NCBI RefSeq assembly: GCF_947623445.1
Contig: NC_135246.1
Location: 15,359,856 to 15,423,855, forward strand
DNA: 64,000 nucleotides
Source: Clavelina lepadiformis
Lineage: Eukaryota > Chordata > Ascidiacea > Aplousobranchia > Clavelinidae
Direction of reading: 5' to 3'
The translations under genes were made by a program, and so were the position numbers. A model generated the notes under the pieces. That model did not search any database and was not told the DNA's origin. It saw only the letters and a program-made list of their open reading frames with translations. Below are positions 50,101 to 62,192 of the stretch, one piece after another (the first letter of the stretch is position 1; each line of letters starts with the position of its first letter).

Positions 50101-53100
50101 GTTTCAAAGAAAGTAAAATAATCAATATATAGCATTCGGTATATCTAATGGTAAAAAGATTTGGTAGGTTAAAGTGGGAATGATTGAAATCTGTGATTAC
50201 CGATTGGTCGCAATAAACATAAGTACTGTCACAGGTAAACTTTTATTTTAATCAAGGATAAAACTAATATATTTGAACGTATTAAATTTATGCAACCACA
50301 TATTTGTAGTTAAGTGGTCTGAAAAAGGGTAATGTGTATGTATAAATCTGAAGCATGTTAGCTATGAAGGGCACGAATTAGGTTTATTGTAAAAGCAAAA
50401 AATTTTTAACAAAAAACAAAGAATTTTACTTGAGCCACCAGGATTCCAATAGTGATGAGAAGTTGATTTAAAACACCAATAGCACCACGCCATTCCTTTG
50501 GTGATATCTCTCCTATGTACATTGGGACCACACCAGTTGCCAAACCTATAACACAACATTGCCTGTTCTGAAGAATTGTTGTCTGTTTTACAATAAACTA
50601 ACAAAAGAAAAGAAATAGACAAAACTGTACAAACAACTCAGCACATTTGGCTTTTAACAACAACACCGTGATGTTTGCAGATTGCTATCTGCGAAAAAAA
50701 ACAACTAAAACCAAAAGAATACACCAAACTACAGCTTTTTACAAAACCTATTAAATTGATATTTTTAAAATGGTTTGTTAATAATAATTAATCAATACAA
50801 TGCTTATTATAATGTATTCATAACTAAAAGGAAAGTACTATGAAGATTATTATTGAAGACCAATAGCAAAGATTTACAACACGCCTCAAATATATATAAC
50901 TAAAACAATAATTCAAGCTATTATGTTTCAACACAAAGGACATGTCCCTTACTCCTTGAGTGCGTGAAGGGAATTGTTGGCTGTTGAAGAACTTTATTTT
51001 AATAAAAAGCAGGAACCACAACCACAGGAGGTATTTCAAGGACAAACAGACAATACAGGCCATCGATATAATAAAAATTTAGTAGAGCGCAGATCACTAC
51101 CGTATTTACCCTCTATCACAAACACAACTCCATCTGAATCATGTAACAGAAGTAAGTTAGAACAAACATAAACTCTTGGATAGAATTTCAATTATGCATT
51201 CAAGAAAATACATGATAAACAGAATGAGTTATGTAAGAGATAAGGTGATGGTACAATGAAATGATGACCTAAGGGTTGCTTAGACAAGCAATTATCGGAT
51301 AAATGTGTTCTCCAATTCATAGTAAACAAACCAAAGTACGATAAAACTGACCAGCAAAAACTCCAATGAGAAATCTTCCGATGACAATTAAGGCAAAACT
51401 TCCAGCTGGCTTAGCTGCTCCCAAACAAATAGCAGAAAGAACTGAAATGAGGTTGTTGATCATTAAACCACCAAGCCTGGAAAGAAAACATAATAAAAAC
51501 ATGCAAACAATATGTATTAGGATGTTTCATTTTTTCACCATTTTGGAATTTATGAGATATCGCCAAATTAGAACAATGTACTTCCACTGAAACTTCAAAC
51601 AAGGGGGTGCAACCTCAAAATGACATCATAAATCAAAAAGAAGTTTAGATTCTTTCATTGTGCCCAAAATACCGCCTAGGGAGACCCCAAGCTTTTTTAA
51701 ATTCCAAAATGGTGAAAAAATGAAACATCCTAATGTATGTATGCTTCGCATATTTCATTTATTATTATTATTATTATTAAACATTACTAAAGAAGAAACA
51801 ATCATTACATAATCAAAAAGATACGTGAGAAAGTCACACATTACGTACAGTAGCTGCGGAAGTAAAAGACACCATCAATCATTGCAAACCTACTGTTGAT
51901 TAATTATTTATTTATGTATAATGTCCTGCAGACATTGTATCACTGGTGAGTTTGCTTCACAACTTTGCAAAAATGTAACTAACCTGCCAAACTTTGCTAC
52001 AACTGGGCCCACTAATAGGGAACCTATCATACCAGCAAAAGGGAATGCTGCTACTGCTAATGAGTACATATTTTCCCGATAAGATTTGTGGTCTTTATTC
52101 ACCTAAAATTGTGCAAATGTATGATTTTTGAAAAAAATTGTCATGTCAATACTGCAACTATATATATGTTTATGTCCCACAAGTTTTGTTCATTTTGTGA
52201 ACATACGTTAATTTGATTTTAGTACGAGTAATCAACATCTTTTTAGCAAAAACTACAAAATACTTACAACACAGGGTGCAGTGGTGGCATTCAAATCAAT
52301 GATGGTCACATTTTCACATTGTTTTAATGGACCAAAGAAATAATCTTTAATTTCCTAAATATATGAGAACAATAAGGCAACGAAAAAAGTGAAAGTCATT
52401 TGCATTGAGAAAAAATATGAAACAACACTCAATCTTACATCTGCAGGTGCATTAACAACTGCAATATTGTATCCATATTGAAAAGCAGACCCAATAACAG
52501 CCATCGCGACCCCCATAATAAGTGGAAAAGTTGCTTTTGGCTTCTGCATAAATACACAAAAAAAACGATATAAGAATTAGGCCTATTATGTATGTAAAAT
52601 AAATATTAACCAATCAACCAATTAAATAACTAAATAAATATTTAGATGATAGCTACGTGCACATGTATGCACAATATGTTGTGTCAATATTAGCTTGAAA
52701 AACAAGAAAGCTGAGTCAAGAACGCAACAAAATAGATAAGAGTCCCGGTAGAGTACCACAAGTGAAATTAATTTTCTTAATAAGTTCAACCAGGTAATAA
52801 CTTATAAATTTTAGCCCAGCTCTGTGTTATGCCTACATGAAAAAGATGAATTTTAGCAACAACTGATAGCGCAACTCAAAATTTTATACTACAAGCAGCA
52901 TTGTTTTTGGCGTCAGTTTATCTTTGTGTAAAGTTTGGAAACTGAGCAGAAAATTTCAGATTTGCATGCTACTTGTAATTATATACAAGTAATCTTGTAG
53001 GGGAAAGAGAAGATGTTCCCATGTAAACAACAGAGTTTCAAATCTTGTTTGTCCAGCATCATGTAATGCCATACAGCAATTTAAGATATGGGGAGTACAC

Positions 53101-53373
53101 ACATAACGAGGGAAATAACCTTTCATATGTTATATAATGGAACAATTATTATCTACATGTAAGCTAAATCTTTAAAATTATTTTTTCCATGTACACGATC
53201 AAAAATAAATTGTTACTGTAAAAAGTTTGCAAAGTATTGAATGATTTATTTTTCACCAAATGTTTAAGTATAAAGTAAAGTAAATCAACTGTACACTGCA
53301 AACTTTCCAGCGTGGTATAGAATAAAAAGTAAATTGAACTTACTGAATTGTCTTCTACCAAGCCTTCACCCAT
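47128..53373 (-). CDS. SLC2A: class I facilitative glucose transporter (GLUT1-4 type)
   Basis: A twelve-helix major facilitator moving hexoses across the plasma membrane. Fourteen exons (descending): 53373-53344, 52543-52439, 52354-52268, 52102-51984, 51476-51352, 50545-50430, 50080-49918, 49823-49636, 48493-48380, 48289-48179, 48103-48031, 47813-47686, 47510-47380, 47221-47128. The joined frame is 527 aa. Helix 1 has [14 protein letters not shown]. The first outer loop has N-glycosylation sites N60 and N67. [18 protein letters not shown] (helix 4-5), [16 protein letters not shown] (helix 7; QLS typical of glucose-selecting class I), GPGPIPW (helix 10) and PETKGKTF (end of helix 12) follow. 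Intron 11 starts with GC on the coding strand (48030-48029). The start MGEG is chosen for fit; an in-frame ATG upstream would add 25 residues. The paralogue (1, 2, 3 or 4) cannot be decided here. Confidence 0.95.
51518..51732. mobile_element. 215-bp MITE with long TIRs (GLUT intron 5)
   Basis: The TIRs are about 34 bp and near-perfect: TAGGATGTTTCATTTTTTCA onward at the left, its complement at the right. A 6-bp direct repeat ATGTAT flanks both ends (51512-51517 and 51733-51738). The superfamily is not identified. No coding capacity. Confidence 0.85.
51759..51779 (+). repeat. (ATT)n microsatellite
   Basis: Seven tandem ATT units, a simple repeat within GLUT intron 4, just outside the MITE. 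Confidence 0.9.
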
Positions 53374-56300
53374 TTTTAGTTTTAGCTCAGCCAATTTCAA
53401 CAATAATTGATGAAATAATTCAACAGCAATATGTGAATACGCAGACAACTCGTTTCAATATCCGTGTAAATATTCGAGGTAGGTAATTTTCAGTAAAGTC
53501 ACTTCAAATAAGTTGTTTTATTTTTTTAGCGATGTATACAGTACGCTATAAAGTTCAAGAAATATAAAGATTAAATTCAGTACCGGTAAATAAGTAAACG
53601 TATGACAGAAATCTTATACCACGTTAATGTAATTATAATTCAGTTTGCAGAAAACAGGTTATAAAGATTCTATTTTTTAAAATAGCCTACTAAGACTAGT
53701 TTCAAGTTAAATCTTCACTACTTGGTCGATTCCATACTCAGTAGTTTTCTACATTGAGCACGCTCACACCTGAATAGGCTAGGCCCACGCCTTTTATTTC
53801 AACCAATCGAGTCCATACGATACTCCTGCCACGTACACATGGCGGACGGCTATTTATTGCAGAGGCGTGTAGAAGGCGTTTTTTTACTAATATTTACTTT
53901 CTTCAACATTATTCGAGTTTGTAGAACTCGTCGAAACACACACTAAAGTTTTTAGCTAATAAACAGTATAACGTACGACATGTCATACTATTAACTCTAC
54001 TTATACCACGACGACTAACGAAAAAATAAATGATACGATATTTCTGGCCCAGTACGAGTACAACTTAAACAAGTTTCTCAGTCGTGATGCGATTTGGATA
54101 GAGCTGAATAATTCGGTTATCGTTATTTTTACAAATCATAATTACCCAAATATTGGTACAGGTATATCTTTTGAGGAACAGTCGATAACTCTGTAGGTTT
54201 CTGCGCAACCCACTGGGTTACAGAATAGTGCGACAGGTATCAGTAACTGATTCAGGCTACCATATTGTTACTTAGTATTACACTAAAGTTCAAACCGGCT
54301 GAGTTCAGCGATAGGGTCAATTAGCCTACAATCTTTAGCATGAGAATAGTCTGTTTTTAGTATTTTTAAAAGAGAGTCGTGGCGGTTTATTTCTTGCGTG
54401 CAAACTGTAACAATTCTTCGAATCAAAACACGCTTACAGTTAATCCATATAATACAAAATCTTCACACAATCAGTTTGACAGGTGTGTAAATGCACGTAA
54501 CCCGACGGAAGTAAAGAAGCATTACTTCCGCAGAACGTTTTTGTTTATCATCTACAAAGGAAATGCTGTAAAGATAAATAGTAAACAGCTATCACAAGCT
54601 CTCACGAAAAGTTTCATAAACACCATACAGGCATCAACCAACACAGCAGTTAAAATTACCCAGCCATCAATGAAATAGAAACTATCAACGTAATAGAAAT
54701 TTAGCCATTCTGTATTATATACGCCATATAGGCTACTTCCCGGAATTCACTGTTCCTTGGAATTCCCTTTTTGATTGTTTGCTTTCAGTAGGGCGTGGGC
54801 AATTTCAATCGATTTCGGTAATGTGACATGTGAGCGTGACGTCAGAATGACGTATTGCCTTAAATATGCTTCGATTCGATATCCAAGTTTAGGAATGCGA
54901 ATGATGCATGATGAAATAATGCTTGACGAAATTGATTAATCAATCCAAAAGAATACCAGTTTCGTTTTCAAGTCACGGCGTAAACATTACTGGAGCAAAT
55001 ATAGAACAGACAGTTGGTCTTTATCCTAAGTGAGATATGTTGCGTGTGATGATGTTGGCATTAGTTTACAGCTAGGTTTCGTCAGATGACTGGTAGAAGC
55101 ATGTGCTTTGTGTCGGCGACCTTGAAAGTAATTCATACTATGCCATTATCAACGGTGACAAAAATAACTCCATTTGAACTAACCTTTTCTACGTCAGCAC
55201 GTTCTTACTCAGACGTGCTGTTTTCTTTTCTCCTTTCGAAGGTCGTCACTCTTCGACACGCCCCCAAATTCGCCATTCCCTATTGCTTGTTGTTGTCACA
55301 TTGTAAATATCAAGGTAAATATGCAGGCCAGATGACTCGACGTAAGCGTGTTAAAACATGTCCAATTTATAAGTTCAGATGAAAAGTTTTAGTTTAGTTC
55401 GAAAAATAGCCAGTTGCTTGGCTGTCACATTAACGAAAATATTGCATTAACTTAGGGCTGCTATTATTTCACCAGAAAAATCGTGCGTTCGAAGCTATTT
55501 TTACAGTTTCTTGTTAAACCAACTTAAATATTATGGCATAGTAACCTAAAGTTAACCTAACTCTACCTTCTAATTTAAATCTAACTCCAGTAAAACCTTA
55601 AACAGCAAAAATCAACATTTTGCATACCCATTCATCTACACCTAACAGCCTATTTTTAACAACAAGCTGCGTGAAAAACATACGGTAAAATAGTCACTTC
55701 GTTAACTTTACCCATATTTCATGAAATAAACTTTCCTGACTCCGGAAATCCTCATATTTTGTATAGAACGTTAAGGTTTGTGTAATGAAAGGTTTTCTAA
55801 AACATCTTTGTTGCAATCATAATCAATAACATAGCGTTAAAAACTTTTAATGGAAATAAATAGCTTTTATGTGGGATTAAAAGTCAGCTTTTGGGCTTGT
55901 AAAATCTTATGTCACCACTGTATAAGCCCAACGCTTGCTAAATATATTATTTGTTTGCGGAATAATGAGTCGTTGTTTGTTATGATGGGTGCCCAAGCAC
56001 ACTCTTCCTATTAATCCGGAAATTTTTGTCACGTTTTATGCATTGATTTCCTTCCTTTTCTGATGTAATGCATCGACTTTTCTGCTTTTTGACGGTTGGT
56101 ATGGTTTTGTACTGCCGTCATGCGGAAAAGAATTTTACTGATTTTTAACAGCTTTTTTCAATGTGCTTTTCAGGCAAAAGAGCGTTATTAACAAGCTGAC
56201 ATCGACAATCGGCTGATAAGTAAATACAGAATAACTTTATCATTGCCAGCATGTTGTATGATTCTAAATCGCACAAGCTAAGTTTATTTGGACTTGTGTG

Positions 56301-57957
56301 ATGATAACCTCTTTAAAAAACACTTCTCCAAGGAAGATGACGTTTTGTGGAGATGCGTCAGTAATCGGCGTGCATCCAGTGTTTTGGAACGTCCTTCTAC
56401 GCCTACGACGCCAACAATAACTACAAGAAGATTTATTTCAAGGCTTTACAGTTCACACAATGCCGATTAGTCATACTCATCACAATGTTCTGTTCAATGA
56501 ACATACACAATGCAAGCAAATGTACATATAACCGTAAAACACCGCGTTTTGGCAGACAGGTCTGAACGTAATAAAAAGATTACAACAATAAGCAAGGAAA
56601 ATCACTAATAGCGTATGTATAAATAGGATGAATACTGTGAGCGTAAACGATTGTGGAAATATCCAAAGCCCCACACAAAGCACGGCGCAAATTAGAAACA
56701 ATTCAAGCATTATTCGGTGCAAAAAGCATATGGCAACGCTGGTAAGTGTGCAACCTAAAGAACTGAGGACACATTTGGCGACAAATAAGAAACTCTTAAA
56801 AATGTGTCTTTGCTGCGGAAAATGGACTGGTGATAAAACAGTATCCTACAATTACATCTTAAAAGAATTAAAACGACATAAATTGTATCGCATTAAACTG
56901 CTGCTAATGTTATACTTATAGCAAGGCGACATTTTCACCAACGGCAACTAAATAAAGCATGTCATGAAATAAGGCTATGAGCTCATAAATTACGCATGCC
57001 GACGGCAAAAGGGGCTGGTTATAAGACATGTCAAGGAAATTCTGATCAAATAGGATCAAAGCGTCGGTAATTGAAGTTTGATTGAAGTCATCCTTGAACG
57101 TTGACCTTCGGTATACGCCGATCAATAAAAATCAATGAATCAATCAAAATCAATGAATCAATCAAAAATCAATGCATTGCGTAAAATTGAAAAGCAAGAT
57201 AAAGGGGTCACCACCTTGGAAAGTTATGCTGCAATTTTTTCAATTCCGCGCTATAACAGCAGCTCGATTTAAATAACGTACAAAAGCAAACGTACATAGT
57301 ATGATTACATGTAGGCTGAAAATATCTACGTCTGCAATAGAACGTTTCGAAGACGATGAATGCTGTTAGTTAGATCTGGTAGAATTCTATGACACATTTG
57401 TACTGATATGATGACATGTTAAGTGCACTTCGCTATCACTTGGAATAATTAAATCGAAAATACAATGCTCAGTTAATTGCCAAGGTTAAAATGAATGACA
57501 AAATGTGGTTAAGTGCTCTAAAACGAGAAAAATAGTTGTTTGTTCATTAAAACTCGTTTAAAAGATTAAAATAAAATCATTTAAATGATATTAAAATTCT
57601 CGGTAAAGGTACAATGAAAGCACCGCATGCAGTATTTACTTGGGTGGGGTGTATGGAGAACATTAGCTCATAAACGCACCAAAAACTGTTAAAGTTTGGT
57701 GCAGGCTCGTAATATACACTCAAAGATCAAACTAGGTGCACGGAGAGTAAGTCACTTTGATCTCTGCTGCACTTGGCATACACTTGACCAACTTCGGCAC
57801 TGCTGGTGTCTGTGGTACAAAGCTGACGTGTGCCACACACGTGACGAAATAGTACAGCGGCGAATACAACAATCTACAGCGTATGTATGACGCAGTTGGT
57901 GACATTAGACGTTAGCATAAGCATGTAGTCTGCGGCGCTAAATTTAAAATGAAAGTC
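53374..57957. other. intergenic region between GLUT and the LIM gene
   Basis: It presumably holds the GLUT promoter at its left end. Open frames at 54379-54678 and 55086-55382 have no recognisable domain or splice context. No hAT-type element was spotted. Nothing else is supported. Confidence 0.5.
57121..57174 (+). repeat. short AATCAATCAAA tandem repeat
   Basis: Three to four imperfect copies of a 16-18 bp unit containing AATCAATG and AATCAATC. Confidence 0.8.
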
Positions 57958-60529
57958 CTAAGCGGCCAGTTGCTGCACCATGTAGGTGTTGCAATCCCGA
58001 CAGAAGATGTGGTCATCCAATGGAAAGCATCCTTGCTCAGACGATAACTGAACTTGGCATTTCTACAGAAACAAAAGTGACGAGTTTATGAAACACAATT
58101 TCATCGACATTACCGGTTCACATCACATTGAATGACGAGATTATTGAACAGTTCAATTTGATCACGAAGTTACCTCGCATTTGTAGCAATTGACATGGAA
58201 ACTGCGATCCAGAGCAATTATTCTCACGGTTTCTTCTTTTCCTGGTTCCGGTAATATGGGAAGATGACAGAGTGAGCATCGAGGAGCATATTTCCTGCAA
58301 TAAACATCAAAAATTGATAAACGGAAAACAAGCTAAGAAATTTAACTCTTGGAAAAATTCAAACAGGCCTACAACGGGCACTATAGCGGTGTTGGGTCAT
58401 TGCGAGCCTTAACAAAGCCGAATGAAATGCCTGTCTTGTTCGTCGACCATCAACCATGATACAAAACAAGTCACGCTCAGTTTGTGTGTTGACGAATTAG
58501 AGCATTTACTCCAATTTAGTGACGTCATGTTTTCACATAAAATATCAACTAATTAAATATATTATATAATTTTAAAATTAAATATTAATACTAACAAATT
58601 CACATAAAATACCAACTCATTACAAACAATATCAGCTTTAAGCCCATCGAATGCAAAATTCAGTTTCAGAGGCCCCACTACTTACTGATGGTAGTCCTCC
58701 ACGCAATAGATCTTGTTGTCATCATCCAGTGTGAATGGGACTCCATCCAGACTCGTCTCACAGACGGTGCACTTGAAACAGGCAGGATGATATGGTTTGC
58801 CCGTTGCACGCAGGATCTGAACAAAACAATGGCCATGTAAATAACAAACAATGTCTTTGCCCAAACAATGTATGCCTCTGAAATGATTTCAGACATTTAC
58901 CCTGTCTGTGATGGTCAGCAAGCAAACTGTGCACTTTTGAAGCGAGGCGATGTAGCAGGGCTCGCAGTATGCGTTCTTCTCAACCGCGTAGAAAGGTTCC
59001 CCGTGCAGTGGACGACCTATAGAGCAGCTGAACAATTAACATTCCCGTCCTCTACTAGACAACTTTATGTTCAAAGAAATGAAATGTGCAACAAATATTG
59101 ATATTTAACTTACTGCAAGCAACGCATCTAAAGCAGGTAATGTGGTAGACATTGTCCAGCGCCTTGCAGCCGACTTTTTCACCTTCAACGACACCATTAC
59201 ATTTGCCACAATATCCATAGAAATCTTCGTCCTAGCGAGTTAAGAGCTTGTGAGACTAATGAGTACGCAAGAAAATTAAACTAGCCACTTCCGAAATAAG
59301 CAAATTATGTTACAAAACAAAAAATAAGATAAACAAAGTTAGCTGGATATAATAAGAGTTTAAGATTGATTGAATGGTTACTTTAGGGTTGTCCATATTC
59401 GAAAGCAAGTTGTTTGTAAGGAAATCAAGCTCTTCTTCAGAATTCTTCTTGACGTCTTTTGGTATCCCAGGAGCAGGAGCGCTCTTGCTTGCCGGCGGAG
59501 CAGGAGCCGGAGTGGAAACTGGTGCAACAGGAGCCGGGGTGAAAGCTGGTGCAACAGGAGCCGAAGTGGGAGCAGGTGCAACAGGAGGCGGTTGTGAGAC
59601 TGGTTTTGTTGTCGGTGACTTTTTATTGAGCTGCTACAATGCCAAGAGAGAAAAACAACACAAATAATGTGACTTACTCCGCACAAAAACTACTGCAAAC
59701 TGACAATAGATTGCTAAATTTTTAACAATACCATTTTCTATGCAAAGATGTGTTACTTACAATGGTCACACTGCTCCTTTGGGGTTGAAGTGGTGTTGAT
59801 TTTGAAGGTTTGGGCAGAACTGGCGGGGGTGCAGGTTTGGACATGGTATCCATCTTAGGCTAGTACAGAAAAATGTTGTCAAACGTTCATCTATATTAAC
59901 GTAATATCAAAAGAAACACAGACATAATCCAGATAAGAAAACAATGCATTTAAACTGTGAAAAGAAAAATTATTTGTCACAAACCTGGGGTGGTTTACTA
60001 CACATAACTCAAAAAAGCATTAAAATACAAAGAGATCATTCCATATATATATATATATATACCTGCTGTGGTGCAAGTGCAGGAACAGGAGCAGGATAAG
60101 TGCTAAGAGGAGGTGGTGGAGGTGGTAGATCCGGGCTTTTTGGCTCCTTTTGCTGAAAAATTAGTCTTGTGTAATATTCCAACTATGTCCACAAACTCTT
60201 GTAGTGATTTCATAATCAACACAACTTACGGCATCCAACTAAATCTCTCAAGCAATATAAACTGCCCTTCTTAAAGTTATTAAATTAATTAAATAACCAC
60301 TGGTAAGGTATAAATTTATCACAAATACAGAATAATGTGTTTCACATAGCGCTGTTGCACAGAAGTTTACTCTAACAACCTGCGGAAGGATCAAATCATC
60401 CAAGTCGGGTGGAGGCGGCAAGCTGAAGTTGTCGTAGTGTCCTGTGTCCTTGTCTTTTCCAGTATCTAGTCCAGCTATCAGCTGGTTTGTCAACTTATCG
60501 ACATCAGTCGGGGACTTAGGCTGCACCAC
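57958..60529 (-). CDS. LPP: zyxin/LPP/TRIP6-family LIM protein, 5' partial
   Basis: A focal-adhesion and nuclear shuttle scaffold with three C-terminal LIM domains. Nine exons (descending): 60529-60380, 60152-60063, 59859-59761, 59633-59382, 59231-59114, 59016-58901, 58816-58686, 58294-58174, 58062-57958, giving 393 aa to the stop. The N-terminal half is Pro-rich. It has [10 protein letters not shown] and LPPPPPPLS, which fit Ena/VASP EVH1 ligands, and a PAPVAP repeat. Next is [14 protein letters not shown], then LIM1 (CGKC to CEPC), LIM2 ([18 protein letters not shown]) and LIM3 ([23 protein letters not shown]). LIM3 most resembles LPP. Vertebrate relatives are 476-612 aa, so an N-terminal exon is missing. 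A possible upstream exon ends near 60620 but its splice phase is doubtful. The symbol marks the family; paralogue is not resolved. Confidence 0.88.
60043..60061 (+). repeat. (TA)n microsatellite
   Basis: About nine TA units ending exactly at the donor site of the 60063-60152 exon on the minus strand, so that the intron begins GTATATAT. Length change here could affect splicing. Confidence 0.9.
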
Positions 60530-61243
60530 CTGATCAAATATAAACGCAACTTCACTTACAATTAAAGATATAATTTTATTAACACTGACCACAACTTAAA
60601 AGTCGACATGTTCAGGCGTCACAGCCTCCCTAACTGAGCTCTGCAAAGGTTGCCTTTAAATTAAATCTGTCACGAACTGTGGCCATTTCAGCCCATAAAC
60701 CACAATTATATTGATTACGTAATGATATGCTGGCACTTTTCACCAAAACACTTTGCACTTAAGTGCGGGTTCTCAACCATATAAAGTGTTTTGAGCGGGA
60801 AAAGCGCTGCACTGCGAATATATATTTGAATATAATTCGTTAAAAACAAAAACTGCATTCAATTGTATCTGAAATACAGAGAACTGTGCGACATAATATG
60901 AACAGCTCGCTGCCATACTGGAAATTAAGCTATTTTACGCATTTCAATAGTTGGAAGCCTGTCACTCTAAAACCACGACATGTCACCATAACATCCTTGA
61001 CAAAATGCTCGTAATTCAAGTCTTCAAACGTAATTTAACTCGTACCGTTGTTTTTCGAGCTATCAGAAATATGACAACACCGCCCGCTATTTACTACAGG
61101 CCGCACTTATATAGCCCGATGCCGTACTTGTCTAGGCACCAAATATGGCCTTGTCTCGCAAACACTTCGTCGGCGTTTCGGAAAAGTCGTCATCTATACT
61201 CAAATTCCGCGGTGCGGTCTTGTCCATGACGATGAACGTATTG

Positions 61244-61251
61244 TGACGTCA
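61244..61251. promoter_or_regulatory. CRE-like palindrome upstream of the LIM gene
   Basis: A perfect TGACGTCA palindrome, the consensus for CREB/ATF binding, about 0.7 kb upstream of the first recognised LIM gene exon on the minus strand. A TATATAAG sequence on the same strand at about 61106-61113 could be a core promoter. Function is inferred from motif and place only. Confidence 0.3.
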
Positions 61252-61854
61252 CACTACTTGCGCATTTACGCGAATAACTAAATCTCAATCAAGCGAAAAC
61301 ATTAGTGTAATTCAGGATCGGCTTACAAAACATTAAAAACAACGGGATACACAGGGTGTGAATTTTCACGTAAAACGGCGTATTATGGAGTAGTTAGAAG
61401 CTGATATTATGGCAATTCGTGATAAACGGTGTTATTGCTATTGACCGTTATTAATTGGTTATTTTCAGCAACAAAATTATTGGTTAATAGATTTTCTGGT
61501 GGCGAGCTGACTTTATGCAGATTCAAAAGCGCACACCTAATTTCTTGTACTTTGAATTGTATGCCATCAACATTTCACTATTGATGGGTTGCTCTATTAA
61601 CCGCGCAGCTTATTTCGCTTGCTGAAACAAATAGATCATTGTCCGTAACGTATCAGGCAGATAAGCCAGGCCATATATGGTAACCTTAGGGCGCTATAGT
61701 AACTCGCTCAATGGCATAACCTTAAACGTCATATATGAAGCAGCTAACAAGAACTGTGTACAGCGCCGACTTGCGGTTATTGGAAAGACAACGCTGTGTC
61801 CACGAAAAGGCGTAAGTTGTCTTCAAAACGTCATGCGCTCACCATGCCGTAGAA

Positions 61855-62192
61855 CAGTGCTTCTCAATCTTTTTTTGCAGCGATCCAAATATTAAACGTA
61901 AATTAATAGCGATGCTGAGGCGACCCAATGTTTTAACCCAAAAATTGGGTATTAACAAATATGTAGCCTTGACTCGAACGTAGCTAATCTAAAGTCTCAC
62001 AGCAAATAATGATCACCATGCTTGTTCACTTGTGTTTACGCAACAATGCAGTATGATGTCAACAAACAGTCAATATGCAATTAATAGACAACAATAGAGT
62101 AAGGTACTCAGTTATCGAACGGCTTTGTGGACTAGTTTAATTGGCGACGGCGACCCACTTTTGGGTCGCGACCCAGGGGTTGAGAAGCACAG
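61855..62192. mobile_element. 338-bp hAT-like MITE with perfect 8-bp TSD
   Basis: It is flanked by a perfect 8-bp duplication CCGTAGAA (61847-61854 and 62193-62200). Its ends are CAGTGCTTCTCAA and TTGAGAAGCACAG. Inside the right end lie GGCGACCC and GGTCGCGACCC motifs resembling the GGGGTCGC blocks of the 37775-38198 element. Non-autonomous. Confidence 0.9.

Noticed and set aside
51110..51133. 24-nt in-frame cryptic exon (DGVVFVIE) in GLUT intron 5, minus strand
   Set aside because: It has AG and GT borders and fits the phase, but inclusion would insert residues between FAG and LATGVVPMY, where all GLUTs are gapless.
54379..55382. Two forward frames of about 100 codons
   Set aside because: No recognisable domain, no splice or poly(A) context; consistent with chance in a long intergenic region.
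59370..59667. Forward-strand Ser/Arg- and Gly/Ala-rich frames
   Set aside because: These are the antisense shadow of the Pro-rich exon 59633-59382 of the LIM gene.
61134..61230. Minus-strand frame MDKTAPRN as first exon of the LIM gene
   Set aside because: It stops after 31 codons and no donor within it gives phase 0 for joining to 60529.
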